Origin: Treponema sp.
GTDB lineage: Bacteria > Spirochaetota > Spirochaetia > Treponematales > Breznakiellaceae
Assembly (NCBI GenBank): GCA_031255875.1
Contig: JAIRRR010000205.1
Span: 1-8,819 of the forward strand
Direction of reading: 5' to 3'
DNA: 8,819 bases
Part shown: positions 1-7,137 of the stretch, piece after piece
Layout of the letters: every line of letters starts with the position of its first letter
Position numbering within the stretch: the first letter of the stretch is position 1
Program-made: the position numbers and the translations under genes
Notes under the pieces: model-generated
Seen by the model: the letters and a program-made list of their open reading frames with translations, nothing else
Database searches by the model: none
Told to the model about the DNA's origin: nothing

Positions 1-22
1 TAGATTTAATACAGCGAATACT

Positions 23-1045
23 TTACGGTATTAACACAACCTTGGCGTAGCGCATTTCCATTACGCCCTTGTAGCCTTCGAACCACTGTTCCATGGGAAG
101 GACGGTGATAAGTTTTTGGAAATCGTCTTTCCTCCTGCCAAGAAGTTTCACCGATTCCATAACATGCCCGGGCGTGGAATCAGATGTTCCATACAGTACC
201 AGTTCGTTGTAGTGGATCATACGGCTGGACAGATTGAGCTTTTCATGCTCCGGCGGAAGGCTTGCGAAATAGGACACATAACCGCCCTTGCGCGCATAAC
301 CCGGCGCGATTTCTTGCACTTCCTGTGAAGGCGCCGCAATCACCACAAGTTCAAAGCCCAAGCCGTTCGACAGATCCTTCCAGGTTTTCTTTAATTCATC
401 CGGGTGTATTATAGTAAACCCAAGATCTTTAGCGATATCCGCTTTGCGTCCGGGGAATTCGCTGGTGATGATATTTTTCACGCCCGCGTTACGGATTGCG
501 ATTGAATGAAGAAGGCCGATAGCGCCCAGGCCGATTACAAGCGCGTCTTCCATTTTGTTTACCGGCGCCCGTGAAAGCCCGTTAATAACGCAGCTTAAAG
601 GCTCGGCGATAGCGGCTACGGGAGCGGGAATATCATCGGGGCAGCGTATAAGATGCCCGCCCTTGACCGCGTCTGCGGGCAGGGGCAGATATTCCGCCAT
701 GGCGCCGGGAATCTGGAAACCAATTGAGCGCGGCTTTTGGCAAAGATTACGTTTGCCGATTTTGCAGTAGTAACATTCGTTGCAGCCGATCGTCGGCGCC
801 ATGACTACCCGGTCGCCTTTTTTGAATTCCGGCGTTTTGCTTACCTCAACACGCCCGACAAATTCATGCCCCACGGTTTGGGGATGCGTAAGCCGCGTAT
901 TCCCCGCGTTATAGGCTTTGATATCGGTTCCACATACGGAAAACGCCTCGGTTTTTATCAAAACGCCGCCTTCCTCACATTCAGGGACAGGCGCGTCGGT
1001 TTCAAGCCGGACATCCTTGACACCATACCATACAATTCTTTTCAT
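23..1045 (-). CDS. Zinc-dependent medium-chain dehydrogenase (polyol/alcohol dehydrogenase-like)
   Basis: Predicted cytosolic oxidoreductase of 340 residues, the normal length for the medium-chain (MDR) family; such enzymes interconvert an alcohol or polyol and a ketone with NAD(H). Catalytic-zinc ligands are visible: Cys38 (VCGTD), His60-Glu61 (VGHEF) and Glu148 (AEPLSC). The structural-zinc cysteines are 88, 91, 94 and 102. The Rossmann loop is GLGAIG at 172-177, and Glu196 at the end of the second strand favours NAD over NADP. The ATG start has AAAGGTG about 8 bases upstream. It lies 101 bases downstream of the URO-D-like gene on the same strand, separated by a long inverted repeat, so co-transcription is possible but not certain. 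Neighbours suggest oxidation of an imported polyol or sugar; the substrate cannot be read from the sequence. Sorbitol, threonine or galactitol dehydrogenase subfamilies are all possible. Family call firm, substrate unknown. Confidence 0.9.
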   Translation of the reverse strand: MKRIVWYGVKDVRLETDAPVPECEEGGVLIKTEAFSVCGTDIKAYNAGNTRLTHPQTVGHEFVGRVEVSKTPEFKKGDRVVMAPTIGCNECYYCKIGKRNLCQKPRSIGFQIPGAMAEYLPLPADAVKGGHLIRCPDDIPAPVAAIAEPLSCVINGLSRAPVNKMEDALVIGLGAIGLLHSIAIRNAGVKNIITSEFPGRKADIAKDLGFTIIHPDELKKTWKDLSNGLGFELVVIAAPSQEVQEIAPGYARKGGYVSYFASLPPEHEKLNLSSRMIHYNELVLYGTSDSTPGHVMESVKLLGRRKDDFQKLITVLPMEQWFEGYKGVMEMRYAKVVLIP

Positions 1046-1085
1046 GCTCGTTTCACCTTTAATGCCAAAATATTTACTGTCTTTT

Positions 1086-1145
1086 GAGCCTGTTCCAAAA
1101 CTAATTGACCATGCGCTAAACGCGCATGGTTTTGGAACAGCCTCT
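1086..1145. repeat. Long imperfect inverted repeat between two genes, possible terminator
   Basis: Outer arms CTGTTCCAAAA (1090-1100) and TTTTGGAACAG (1130-1140) are perfect complements. Three further base pairs (1086-1088 with 1142-1144) lie beyond one mismatch. Inside is a second stem, ACCATGCGC (1108-1116) with GCGCATGGT (1122-1130), loop TAAAC, leaving about seven bases of the left arm unpaired. It sits just after the URO-D-like stop codon. Read on the plus strand it is followed by CTCTTTTAT, a T-rich tail; read on the minus strand, the direction of both neighbours, it is followed by AAAAGAC, with no U-tract. It could be a weak or bidirectional terminator, an mRNA-stabilising hairpin or a dispersed repeat. 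Its left arm matches the hairpin at 2353-2368 in 13 of 16 positions. Confidence 0.6.
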
Positions 1146-1146
1146 T

Positions 1147-2175
1147 TTATCCATAATTACACTTGTGAGCTTCGTCAAAGAGCGCTTCGAGGTTAGCTAT
1201 GGGCATGTTTTTTTGAATACTGTGGTCCGGCCCGGTAATATAACCACCGTTTTTCCCCAGTACGCGGAAGCGCTCCCGCACTTCCTTTCTCACATCCTCT
1301 GGGCTTCCAAAAGGCAAAGTCTTCTGACAATTAATTGCGCCAAAAAAGCTGAGATCGTTTCCATAATTTACTTTTAACTTTTCGGGTTCATTGCCTTCTA
1401 AATGTGCCTGCACTGTTTCCCAAACATCCATTCCTGCGTCTACCAATTCTCCCAACACCGGGGCAAATGTACCGCAACTGTGGAACCAAATCATCACGCC
1501 ATGAGATTTGATAAGCTCAAAGATCCGCAGGTAAGTCGGTTTAAGGAAGCGCCGCCACATCTCCGGAGAAATCATCATGCACCGCTGTGTAGAAAAATCG
1601 TCCCCCCACCACAAAAAATCCATGTCTTTTGCGTTGTTACGCAATATCTTTCCAAAGCAATCTGTGAGGAATGCCTCAATATGAGTTATCGCTGCATCAA
1701 TTAATTCCGGAGCCGCTGACATGTTGATCATTGTATTATCCATGCCAAAAAGGTCACAAAGAGTACAAAAAACGGCCTGAAAACCTATTGAGCCGATCCG
1801 TGCTTTGTTTTGATCCAGGCCCTTTAGCTGCGCCGAAATTTCATCAAAGTCTACCATGGATAAATCCGGCCAGGTATGTTTCTCCACATCAGCAATAGTT
1901 TCCGCGTTTTTAAGAGGGAAATCCTTTAGACTGCTGTAACCGGCGTCCCAATTATCCTCTGCGCCCCAGATGGTTTTTCCCTCGGGAAGACGGAATGCCT
2001 TGCTATAGGACATTTTTTGAATATCCAATCCCCAATGAGTCCGAAGTTCCGCTTCCGAGTCCAAGCCCAAGCCGGAAAGCCAGTAATCAATATCGTCAAT
2101 ACGCCCGCAAAACACGGGCAGCCTGTCGGGAATTTGTTTTTGTATCGCCGTCAGAACGCGATCCTTCGAATTCAT
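1147..2175 (-). CDS. Uroporphyrinogen decarboxylase (URO-D/MtaA-like) family protein
   Basis: Protein of 342 residues with the layout of the URO-D superfamily, which includes haem-pathway decarboxylases and corrinoid-dependent methyltransferases such as MtaA and CmuA. Visible marks are WWGDDFSTQ near 189-197, followed by the SPEMWRRFLKP segment; WFHSCG with His232 and Cys234; an NYGNDLSFFGAINCQ strand near 270-284; and YITGPDHSIQKNMP near 312-325. True HemE has a conserved arginine-rich N-terminus that I do not see, and no haem genes are nearby. A role as a methyltransferase or other enzyme acting on the imported compound is more likely than haem synthesis, but this is inference. The ATG at 2175 is chosen over a GTG at 2184 because AAGGAG (2184-2189) lies 8 bases upstream of it and would overlap the GTG. 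The start overlaps by ATGA the stop of the broken kinase reading frame. Lower G+C than the importer genes. Confidence 0.85.
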   Translation of the reverse strand: MNSKDRVLTAIQKQIPDRLPVFCGRIDDIDYWLSGLGLDSEAELRTHWGLDIQKMSYSKAFRLPEGKTIWGAEDNWDAGYSSLKDFPLKNAETIADVEKHTWPDLSMVDFDEISAQLKGLDQNKARIGSIGFQAVFCTLCDLFGMDNTMINMSAAPELIDAAITHIEAFLTDCFGKILRNNAKDMDFLWWGDDFSTQRCMMISPEMWRRFLKPTYLRIFELIKSHGVMIWFHSCGTFAPVLGELVDAGMDVWETVQAHLEGNEPEKLKVNYGNDLSFFGAINCQKTLPFGSPEDVRKEVRERFRVLGKNGGYITGPDHSIQKNMPIANLEALFDEAHKCNYG

Positions 2176-2342
2176 TCCTTCCACTCCTTCAACTCAGGGT
2201 TGCTACAGGTTTCTTGGATTCTTCCTTCAAGAGCATGGTAATGGTACGCAGCCTCGTACTGACGCGCATACTCCTCATAGGCTGCTGTATCAGGAGCGTT
2301 GGGTGTGATTATTTTACCGCTTATCCCCTGCCAAAATACAGG
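2172..2342 (-). pseudogene. C-terminal remnant of a carbohydrate kinase (FGGY-like), decapitated
   Basis: A reading frame of 56 codons runs open from just after a TGA (2343-2345) to a TGA at 2172-2174. It has no ATG, GTG or TTG near its beginning, so it has no usable start. The translation looks like real protein: KIITPNAPDTAAYEEYARQY (residues 10-29) then EAAYHYHALEGRIQE. The pattern of a Pro/Asn-rich strand followed by a Tyr-rich amphipathic helix resembles the extreme C-terminus of FGGY kinases (xylulokinase, ribulokinase), which often end with a P...Y..LY..Y..LY helix. The stop overlaps the URO-D-like start by ATGA, the mark of a former translationally coupled operon partner. The SD of the downstream gene lies inside this frame. 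Everything upstream is missing: the importer's terminator begins about 10 bases beyond. Coding origin is fairly convincing; the kinase family is a tentative reading of a short tail. Confidence 0.5.
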
Positions 2343-2352
2343 TCAAACAACC

Positions 2353-2388
2353 GGGCCTGCCCCAAAACAGAAGTTTTGAGGCAGACCC
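2353..2388 (-). terminator. Terminator or 3'-stabilising hairpin after the binding-protein gene
   Basis: Sixteen-base arms (2353-2368 and 2373-2388) enclose a four-base loop, 9 bases after the binding-protein stop. As minus-strand RNA all 16 positions pair, two as G-U wobbles; as plus-strand RNA the same two positions become A-C mismatches. The structure therefore suits a transcript reading leftward, out of the importer operon. The tail GGTTGTTTGACC is only modestly U-rich, so termination may be incomplete, or the hairpin may mainly protect the abundant binding-protein mRNA. Confidence 0.7.
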
Positions 2389-2397
2389 AACGGCGAA

Positions 2398-3495
2398 TTA
2401 CTTGTTGTAGAGGCTGGTCCTGATATCGGGCATAACGTCGGCTTTGAAGTACTGCACGTTGGCCTGCGTGATGGCGAAGACCGTGTTGTACATATTGTCC
2501 GGCAGGGGGTTGATGCCTGCGGCGGCGTTGTTGCTGCTCAGGGGGATATTCTTGAGCCCGCCGTTGTTCCAGTCTTCCATCAGCAGAATCGCCAGATACT
2601 CGTCGGTGGCGGTTTTGTTGCAAAGAGTGGCGGAAATATAACCCCGCTCGATGAATTCCAGGGTCGCGGGCTCGCGGTCGTGCACCACGATGGTATACGT
2701 GCCGGCGGGTATGTTCAGCTCTTCCATTGCCGTGGAGATGCCGGTCCCGGAAGAGGAGTCAAGGCCGATGATACCTTTGGCGTTGGGGTAGTTGTTGATG
2801 ACGGACTTGCCGGCCTCGATGGCGGCGGCGGTGTCTGCTTTGTCGTCAACGGTCGCGATGATGCGCCAGCCCGGGGCGTTCTCCCTCAGATAGTCCTCGA
2901 CGCCCTGCCGTTTGGCATCGGTGTTGGAAGCGCCCCAGTTGCCCATGAGGACCACGTCGCCGCTGCCGCCGCCGTACTGCACCAGCGCACGGGCGGTGTC
3001 CCGGCCGCAGACGTAGTTGTCAAGCCCGATGTAGGTCAGGGCCCCGCCTATGTCGGCCTGGGTCTCGCCAATCCGGGTTTCGGTAACGACCACCGGGATC
3101 CCTGCGGCGGTTGCCCGCCTGGTCGCCTCCAGGGGGGTAGAATCCCAGAACCGGGTGATGATGCCCGCGGGGTTCTTGCTGATGGCCTGCTCGATGGCCT
3201 GGGCCTGCGCGGTGGTGTCCCACCCGTCGGGTCCCTGGGCCACGATATTCACATTGAAGTACTCCGCCGCGTAGCGCAGGGCAATGTGGGAATCGGCGAA
3301 GTAGGTGTGCCCCTGGTGGGAAGAACACAGGTAGTAGGTCCGGTTCGGATCCAGCTTGGCATAAACGCCTTTAACCTCGGCGCTGCTTGCGACGGCAGCG
3401 GTTCCGGCGCTCGCGGCCGGTCTTTGGGAGCACCCGATGGCGAGCAACACGACGCCGATAAGTACTGCGGCGCCCAGTATTCCGAATTTTTTCAT
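2398..3495 (-). CDS. Sugar ABC transporter substrate-binding lipoprotein
   Basis: Binding protein of 365 residues that should capture a sugar outside the inner membrane and deliver it to the permeases encoded upstream. Residues 1-21 form a lipoprotein signal: MKK, a hydrophobic core, then lipobox LAIGC with the lipidated cysteine at 22. A low-complexity Ala/Ser linker runs to about 40. The rest has the two-lobed type I periplasmic-binding fold (ribose/xylose/galactose group). Lobe 1 includes DGWDTTAQAQAIEQAISKNPAGIITRFWDSTPL (in two stretches near 90-122) and IPVVVTETR (133-141). Lobe 2 includes GDVVLMGN (179-186), NAKGIIGLDSSSG (238-250) and a closing ERGYISATLCN segment (283-293). The ATG has a strong AGGAGG (3502-3507) 6 bases upstream. 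It is the last gene of the importer operon and is followed by a hairpin. The ligand cannot be assigned; the family also includes autoinducer-2 and polyol binders. Confidence 0.92.
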   Translation of the reverse strand: MKKFGILGAAVLIGVVLLAIGCSQRPAASAGTAAVASSAEVKGVYAKLDPNRTYYLCSSHQGHTYFADSHIALRYAAEYFNVNIVAQGPDGWDTTAQAQAIEQAISKNPAGIITRFWDSTPLEATRRATAAGIPVVVTETRIGETQADIGGALTYIGLDNYVCGRDTARALVQYGGGSGDVVLMGNWGASNTDAKRQGVEDYLRENAPGWRIIATVDDKADTAAAIEAGKSVINNYPNAKGIIGLDSSSGTGISTAMEELNIPAGTYTIVVHDREPATLEFIERGYISATLCNKTATDEYLAILLMEDWNNGGLKNIPLSSNNAAAGINPLPDNMYNTVFAITQANVQYFKADVMPDIRTSLYNK

Positions 3496-3524
3496 TACTT
3501 TCCTCCTGAAATATATTTTCCAAA

Positions 3525-3540
3525 CGCGGTAAAAACCGCG
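3525..3540 (-). other. Short hairpin between permease B and binding-protein genes
   Basis: CGCGGT (3525-3530) and ACCGCG (3535-3540) pair around a four-base loop in the 69-base gap before the binding-protein SD. On the minus-strand transcript it is followed by TTTGG and an A/T-rich stretch. Such intercistronic hairpins can block 3'-to-5' decay or act as processing points, which would let the binding protein be made in excess over the membrane parts. With only six base pairs it could be chance. Confidence 0.35.
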
Positions 3541-3564
3541 CCTGTTTCCAATGACAGCAAAGCC

Positions 3565-4584
3565 CTATTCCTTGCCCAGGGCTTTACGTTTGAGAATACT
3601 CATATACCCGTCGACGACGACCACCGCCAGGAGGACCGTCCCCGTGGTTAGACTCTGCACGTGCTGGTTCACCTCGAACAGGTTAAAGGCGTTGTTCAAA
3701 AGCGCCAGAAACAGGGTGCCGAATACAGCGCCCAGCATATTGCCTTTGCCCCCGGCCAGACTCCCGCCGCCGATGATACAGGCTATGATAATATTGATGT
3801 GCGAGTTCTGGCCGATGTAGCGGTTCGCGCTCCCCGTGCGGGCGTTGAGCAAGATCCCCGCCAGCGCCGCCAGGACGCCGGTCAGGATAAAGAGCAGTAT
3901 CCGTATCTTCCGCTTCCGGATACCCATGGCCAGGGCCGCGTTCTCGTTGCCCCCGATAAAATAAATACGGCGGCCCCCCTTGCGCATGGTGATGTACACG
4001 GTAAAGAGCGCCAGCAGGATCAGCATGATCCAGAACATATACATGATCCCCAAAAAAGTCCCCTGCCCCAGGTCTTTGAAACTCTGGGGGAAATTGGCGT
4101 AGCCGGCTTTGCCCCGGCTGACCAGGGTAATCTCCGTCACCCCCCGCACCATGTACATCATGCCTATGGTGGTGATAAGGGGGTTCACCCCGGCAATCTC
4201 GGTCAAAAAGCCGTTCACCGCGCCGGTTAAAAACCCTGCCGACAGGCCCAGCAGCACCGCGAGGGGCGTGGGCACGCCGAAGGTCGCCGCAATGGAGGCG
4301 ACCAGCCCCCCCAGGCACATCACGCTGCCCACGGACAGATCGAAAACCCCGGAGATGAGCAGCAGCATCATGCCCAGGGCGACAATGCCTTCCGGGGCGA
4401 CCGCCGCCACCAGCGAGCTGAAGTTAAAGGAATTGTAAAAATAACGGGGCACGAAGATACTCAGGATGAGGATCATAATAATGCAGAGCATCAGGGAAAT
4501 GCTCTCGGGCCGCGCGGATATGACGCCCCGCGTCTTTTTTAACAGCCTTTCCGCCTGATCAAATACCTTGCCCGCGCCTGTCAT
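3565..4584 (-). CDS. Sugar ABC transporter permease B (CUT2/RbsC type)
   Basis: Inner-membrane permease of 339 residues, the usual length for the BPD_transp_2 (RbsC/XylH) family. After a charged cytoplasmic N-terminus (1-28) it has about eight to ten hydrophobic segments, the clearest near 29-47, 55-80, 108-128, 180-200, 227-248, 262-300 and 313-331. Family landmarks: GVFDLSVGSVMCLGG (79-93), NPLITTIGMMYMVRG (134-148), the cytoplasmic GGNENAALAMGIRKRK loop (211-226) that contacts the ATPase, and GGGSLAGGKGNMLGAVFGT (272-290). The ATG overlaps the stop of permease A as ATGA (4581-4584), indicating translational coupling, with GGGGGAGAG upstream as SD. It should pair with permease A as a heterodimer. 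Family and role are clear; substrate is not. Confidence 0.93.
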   Translation of the reverse strand: MTGAGKVFDQAERLLKKTRGVISARPESISLMLCIIMILILSIFVPRYFYNSFNFSSLVAAVAPEGIVALGMMLLLISGVFDLSVGSVMCLGGLVASIAATFGVPTPLAVLLGLSAGFLTGAVNGFLTEIAGVNPLITTIGMMYMVRGVTEITLVSRGKAGYANFPQSFKDLGQGTFLGIMYMFWIMLILLALFTVYITMRKGGRRIYFIGGNENAALAMGIRKRKIRILLFILTGVLAALAGILLNARTGSANRYIGQNSHINIIIACIIGGGSLAGGKGNMLGAVFGTLFLALLNNAFNLFEVNQHVQSLTTGTVLLAVVVVDGYMSILKRKALGKE

Positions 4585-5591
4585 GCCCGACTCTCCCCCT
4601 GCCTGACGGCCCTGTGCTGTTTCAGGGCCATTGCGCCCATCCTGCCCATGCGCGTGTCGATAAACACGGTAATAATAAGGATAAGGCCCACGATGAGCTG
4701 CTGGATAAGGGGTTCAATGTTGTGGACGATCATGCCGGTGGTGATCATTGCCAGAAAGATGAGCCCGATTACCGAGCGCAATATGCTGCCCTTGCCCCCC
4801 GAAAGGCTGGCGCCCCCCAATACCACGGCGGTAAGAATCGTAAATTCCAGGCCGTTGCCTATGGTGGAATCGGCAAAGCCGAGCCGGGCGCCGGTAAGTA
4901 TGCCCCCCGCTCCGGCGAGCAGGGCGGTAACGGTAAACACGATTATCTTTAAGCGCCCGGCCTTGATGCCGTATATCCGGGCGGTTTCCGGGTTTTCCCC
5001 GACGATGAACATCTTTTTAAAAACCGTGGCCCGCTTGAGCAGCACTTCCAGCACGACAAGGGCCGCCACCATAAATATAGTAGTAAAATGGATGCCGCCG
5101 ACGCGCACCCGTGACAGGGCCTGGTAAGCGGGCCGGTAGGGGTACCCGTAGAGGTTGGAAGTCAGGAGATTCGCGACTCCCCGCACCGCGGCCATGGTTC
5201 CCAGGGTAATCATCATGGACGCCACCTTGAACTTTACCACAAGAAAGCCGTTTATAAGGCCGATAAGGGCCGAAAGGCCGAGGGCGATGAGAAGGGCGGG
5301 GGCCAGGGGCATCCTGTTCCTCATCAGCATGCCCACCATCATCCCGCTAAAGGCGTATACCGAGCCGACGGAAAGATCCAGCTCCCCCATGACCATAAGG
5401 TACACAAAGCCTATGGTCCCGTAAAAATTGATGGAAACCCCGTAAAGTATGGACAGCATGTTGTTCGCCGACAGGAAGGTTTTGCTGGTCAGGGTAAGGC
5501 CCGTTGCCAATACCAGGGTAAGGATGATAATAGTAAATGAAGAAAGATTCACCGGCTGCCTGTTTTTCAATCCCCTGCTCAACTGCGCCAC
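4581..5591 (-). CDS. Sugar ABC transporter permease A (CUT2/RbsC type)
   Basis: Second inner-membrane permease, 336 residues. Landmarks: GELDLSVGSVYAFSGMM (69-85), MMITLGTMAAVRGVANLL (126-143), VGENPETARIYGIKAGRLK (197-215; ATPase-contact loop) and LGGASLSGGKGSIL (258-271). About eight to ten hydrophobic helices start near residue 18, and a basic C-terminal tail runs from about 313. I start it at the GTG at 5589-5591, not at an ATG at 5702. The longer form adds 37 Arg/Gly/Pro-rich residues unlike the family and overlaps the ATPase C-terminus by 71 bases. The GTG has an AGGGGG about 7 bases upstream and leaves a 40-base gap after the ATPase stop. Arg272 in KGSILRSVIG replaces the small residue (usually Gly) expected there. 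Ends in the 4-base ATGA overlap with permease B. Confidence 0.92.
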   Translation of the reverse strand: MAQLSRGLKNRQPVNLSSFTIIILTLVLATGLTLTSKTFLSANNMLSILYGVSINFYGTIGFVYLMVMGELDLSVGSVYAFSGMMVGMLMRNRMPLAPALLIALGLSALIGLINGFLVVKFKVASMMITLGTMAAVRGVANLLTSNLYGYPYRPAYQALSRVRVGGIHFTTIFMVAALVVLEVLLKRATVFKKMFIVGENPETARIYGIKAGRLKIIVFTVTALLAGAGGILTGARLGFADSTIGNGLEFTILTAVVLGGASLSGGKGSILRSVIGLIFLAMITTGMIVHNIEPLIQQLIVGLILIITVFIDTRMGRMGAMALKQHRAVRQGESRA

Positions 5592-5631
5592 CCCCGTACC
5601 CCCTGTACCGTGCCGATCCCCTGCGCCACCG

Positions 5632-7137
5632 TTAGCCCGCCGATCCCGCGGCCTTCGCCATAATCTGCTCGTTGGTGATATTGCCCTTGGCAAGCTCGCC
5701 AAAAATGCGGTTCTTGCTCATCACGATCACCCGGTCGCAAAGGCTGATAAGTTCCGGTATCTCGCTGCTGAACACGATAACGCTTACCCCGTTTTTGATG
5801 AGTTCCAGGATAAAACGGTGGATCTCCCCCTTGGCCCCCACGTCAATGCCCCTGGTCGGCTCGTTGATGATGATGATCTCCGGCTTATTGCCCAGGCAAA
5901 TGGAAAACATCAGTTTTTGCTGGTTCCCGCCGGACAGGTTCCTGGGAAGCTGGTAGACCGAGGGGAGGACGATGTTGAATTCGCTGATGTATTTTTCCGC
6001 GTGGGCCGCCATTTTGCGGGCGCTTATAAAAATACCGTCCGAAAGCTCCTTGAGGAGGGGGACCGAAAGATTCTCCAGCACCGGGGAATTTAACAGAAGC
6101 CCCGCGTTTTTGCGGTTGTTGTTCAGGTACATCACCCCCGACGGCACCATAATGTCCGGGCTCCATTTCCGCAGCCTTTTCCCCCGGAGGGCCAGCTCCC
6201 CGGAATCGGCGGCCTCCAGGCCGTAGATCATACGGCTGACGGTGTTGGTGCCGCTGCCCTCAAGGCCGAAGAAGCCCAGCACCTCCCCCCGGCGCAGGCG
6301 GAAGCTGATATCCCGGACCGAATTTTTCTTTGCCAGATTCTTTGCCTCGAAGACAACTTCGCCGGCGGCGATGCCGTCGTCGGCCCGGGCGGCATACAGG
6401 GTCCCGGTCAGCTCCCGGCCCACCATGCGGCTTATCAGGTCCGTTTCCGTCAGGGCATCGTCGTTTTCATAGGTGCCCACGTAGGCCCCGTCCCGCAGCA
6501 CGGTCACCCGGTCGCTGATCTCCATAATCTCGCTGATGTGGTGCGAAATGTAAACAACCGTGATACCCCGGGACTTCATCTGCCTGATAATGCCCATGAG
6601 CCTGTCCGTCTCTTCCTGGTTCAGCCCGGAAGTGGGCTCGTCCAGGAGGATAAGCTGCCGGCCGGCGCTCACGCAGCGCAGGATTTCCACCATCTGCTGC
6701 TGCCCCAGGGTCAGGGAATCCATCTTCTGCCGGGGGGAGATGCTCATGCCGAAAAGGTCGATGAGGGACTTGGCCTCGGAATTGACCTTCCGCTGGTTGA
6801 TAAAGCCCGCCCCGGTGGCATAGGCGCAGTTGGGAAAGATATTATCGCTTACCGTCATATTCTCGAACACGGCCAGTTCCTGGTGAACCATGGCGATACC
6901 CGCGTCCATGGCGTTGGCAGGGTGGAAGACCCGCACCTCGGCGCCGTCTATAAACAGGGAGCCGGAGCTGGGCGCCTCCTCCCCGCTGATAATCTTGATC
7001 AGCGTGGACTTGCCCGCGCCGTTTTCCCCGAGCAGGGCGTGGACCTCCCCCCTGGCGATTGAAAAGCTGACATCCTTCAGCGCCCGGACGACGCCGTAAC
7101 TCTTTGAAATGTTCCGAATTTCGAGGTATTCGCCCAT
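5632..7137 (-). CDS. Sugar ABC transporter double ATPase (RbsA/XylG/MglA type)
   Basis: Cytoplasmic ATPase with two fused nucleotide-binding domains, 501 residues, the normal RbsA size. NBD1 is complete: Walker A GENGAGKST (37-45), Q-loop Gln86 (VHQE), signature LTLGQQQ (142-148), Walker B LILLDEP with Asp166-Glu167, and His199 in YISHH. NBD2 is degenerate: Walker A reads GLEGSGTNT (291-299), lacking the lysine, as is usual in this family. Its signature LSGGNQQ (402-408) is good, but Walker B reads IIIINEP, with Asn425 where Asp is usual, before Glu426 and TRGIDVGAK. The start is the ATG at 7137, which puts MGEYLEIRNISKSYG at the N-terminus as in relatives, with GGGGCAGGG just upstream. ATGs at 7149 and a start at 7215 only add a non-conserved tail. 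First gene of the importer operon; 40 bases separate it from permease A. Confidence 0.94.
   Translation of the reverse strand: MGEYLEIRNISKSYGVVRALKDVSFSIARGEVHALLGENGAGKSTLIKIISGEEAPSSGSLFIDGAEVRVFHPANAMDAGIAMVHQELAVFENMTVSDNIFPNCAYATGAGFINQRKVNSEAKSLIDLFGMSISPRQKMDSLTLGQQQMVEILRCVSAGRQLILLDEPTSGLNQEETDRLMGIIRQMKSRGITVVYISHHISEIMEISDRVTVLRDGAYVGTYENDDALTETDLISRMVGRELTGTLYAARADDGIAAGEVVFEAKNLAKKNSVRDISFRLRRGEVLGFFGLEGSGTNTVSRMIYGLEAADSGELALRGKRLRKWSPDIMVPSGVMYLNNNRKNAGLLLNSPVLENLSVPLLKELSDGIFISARKMAAHAEKYISEFNIVLPSVYQLPRNLSGGNQQKLMFSICLGNKPEIIIINEPTRGIDVGAKGEIHRFILELIKNGVSVIVFSSEIPELISLCDRVIVMSKNRIFGELAKGNITNEQIMAKAAGSAG

Noticed and set aside
2311..2316. TAAAAT hexamer as a -10 box for the URO-D-like gene
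   Set aside because: No acceptable -35 lies 16-18 bases upstream (TTGACC is 24 away), and the hexamer falls inside the kinase remnant, so a promoter here is only speculative.
2680..3651. Long plus-strand open frame opposite the binding-protein gene
   Set aside because: It mirrors a clear lipoprotein gene in G+C-rich DNA, has Gly/Val/Asp-rich low-complexity translation and matches no family I recognise.
5592..5702. Upstream extension of permease A into the ATPase gene
   Set aside because: The extra 37 residues are Arg/Gly/Pro-rich, unlike the family N-terminus, and the GTG at 5591 has a good SD.
5449..6093. Plus-strand open frame opposite permease A and the ATPase
   Set aside because: Antisense to two well-supported genes; no domain pattern and no SD context. 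Similar antisense frames at 3661-4230, 6538-7062 and 7932-8441 were dropped for the same reason.
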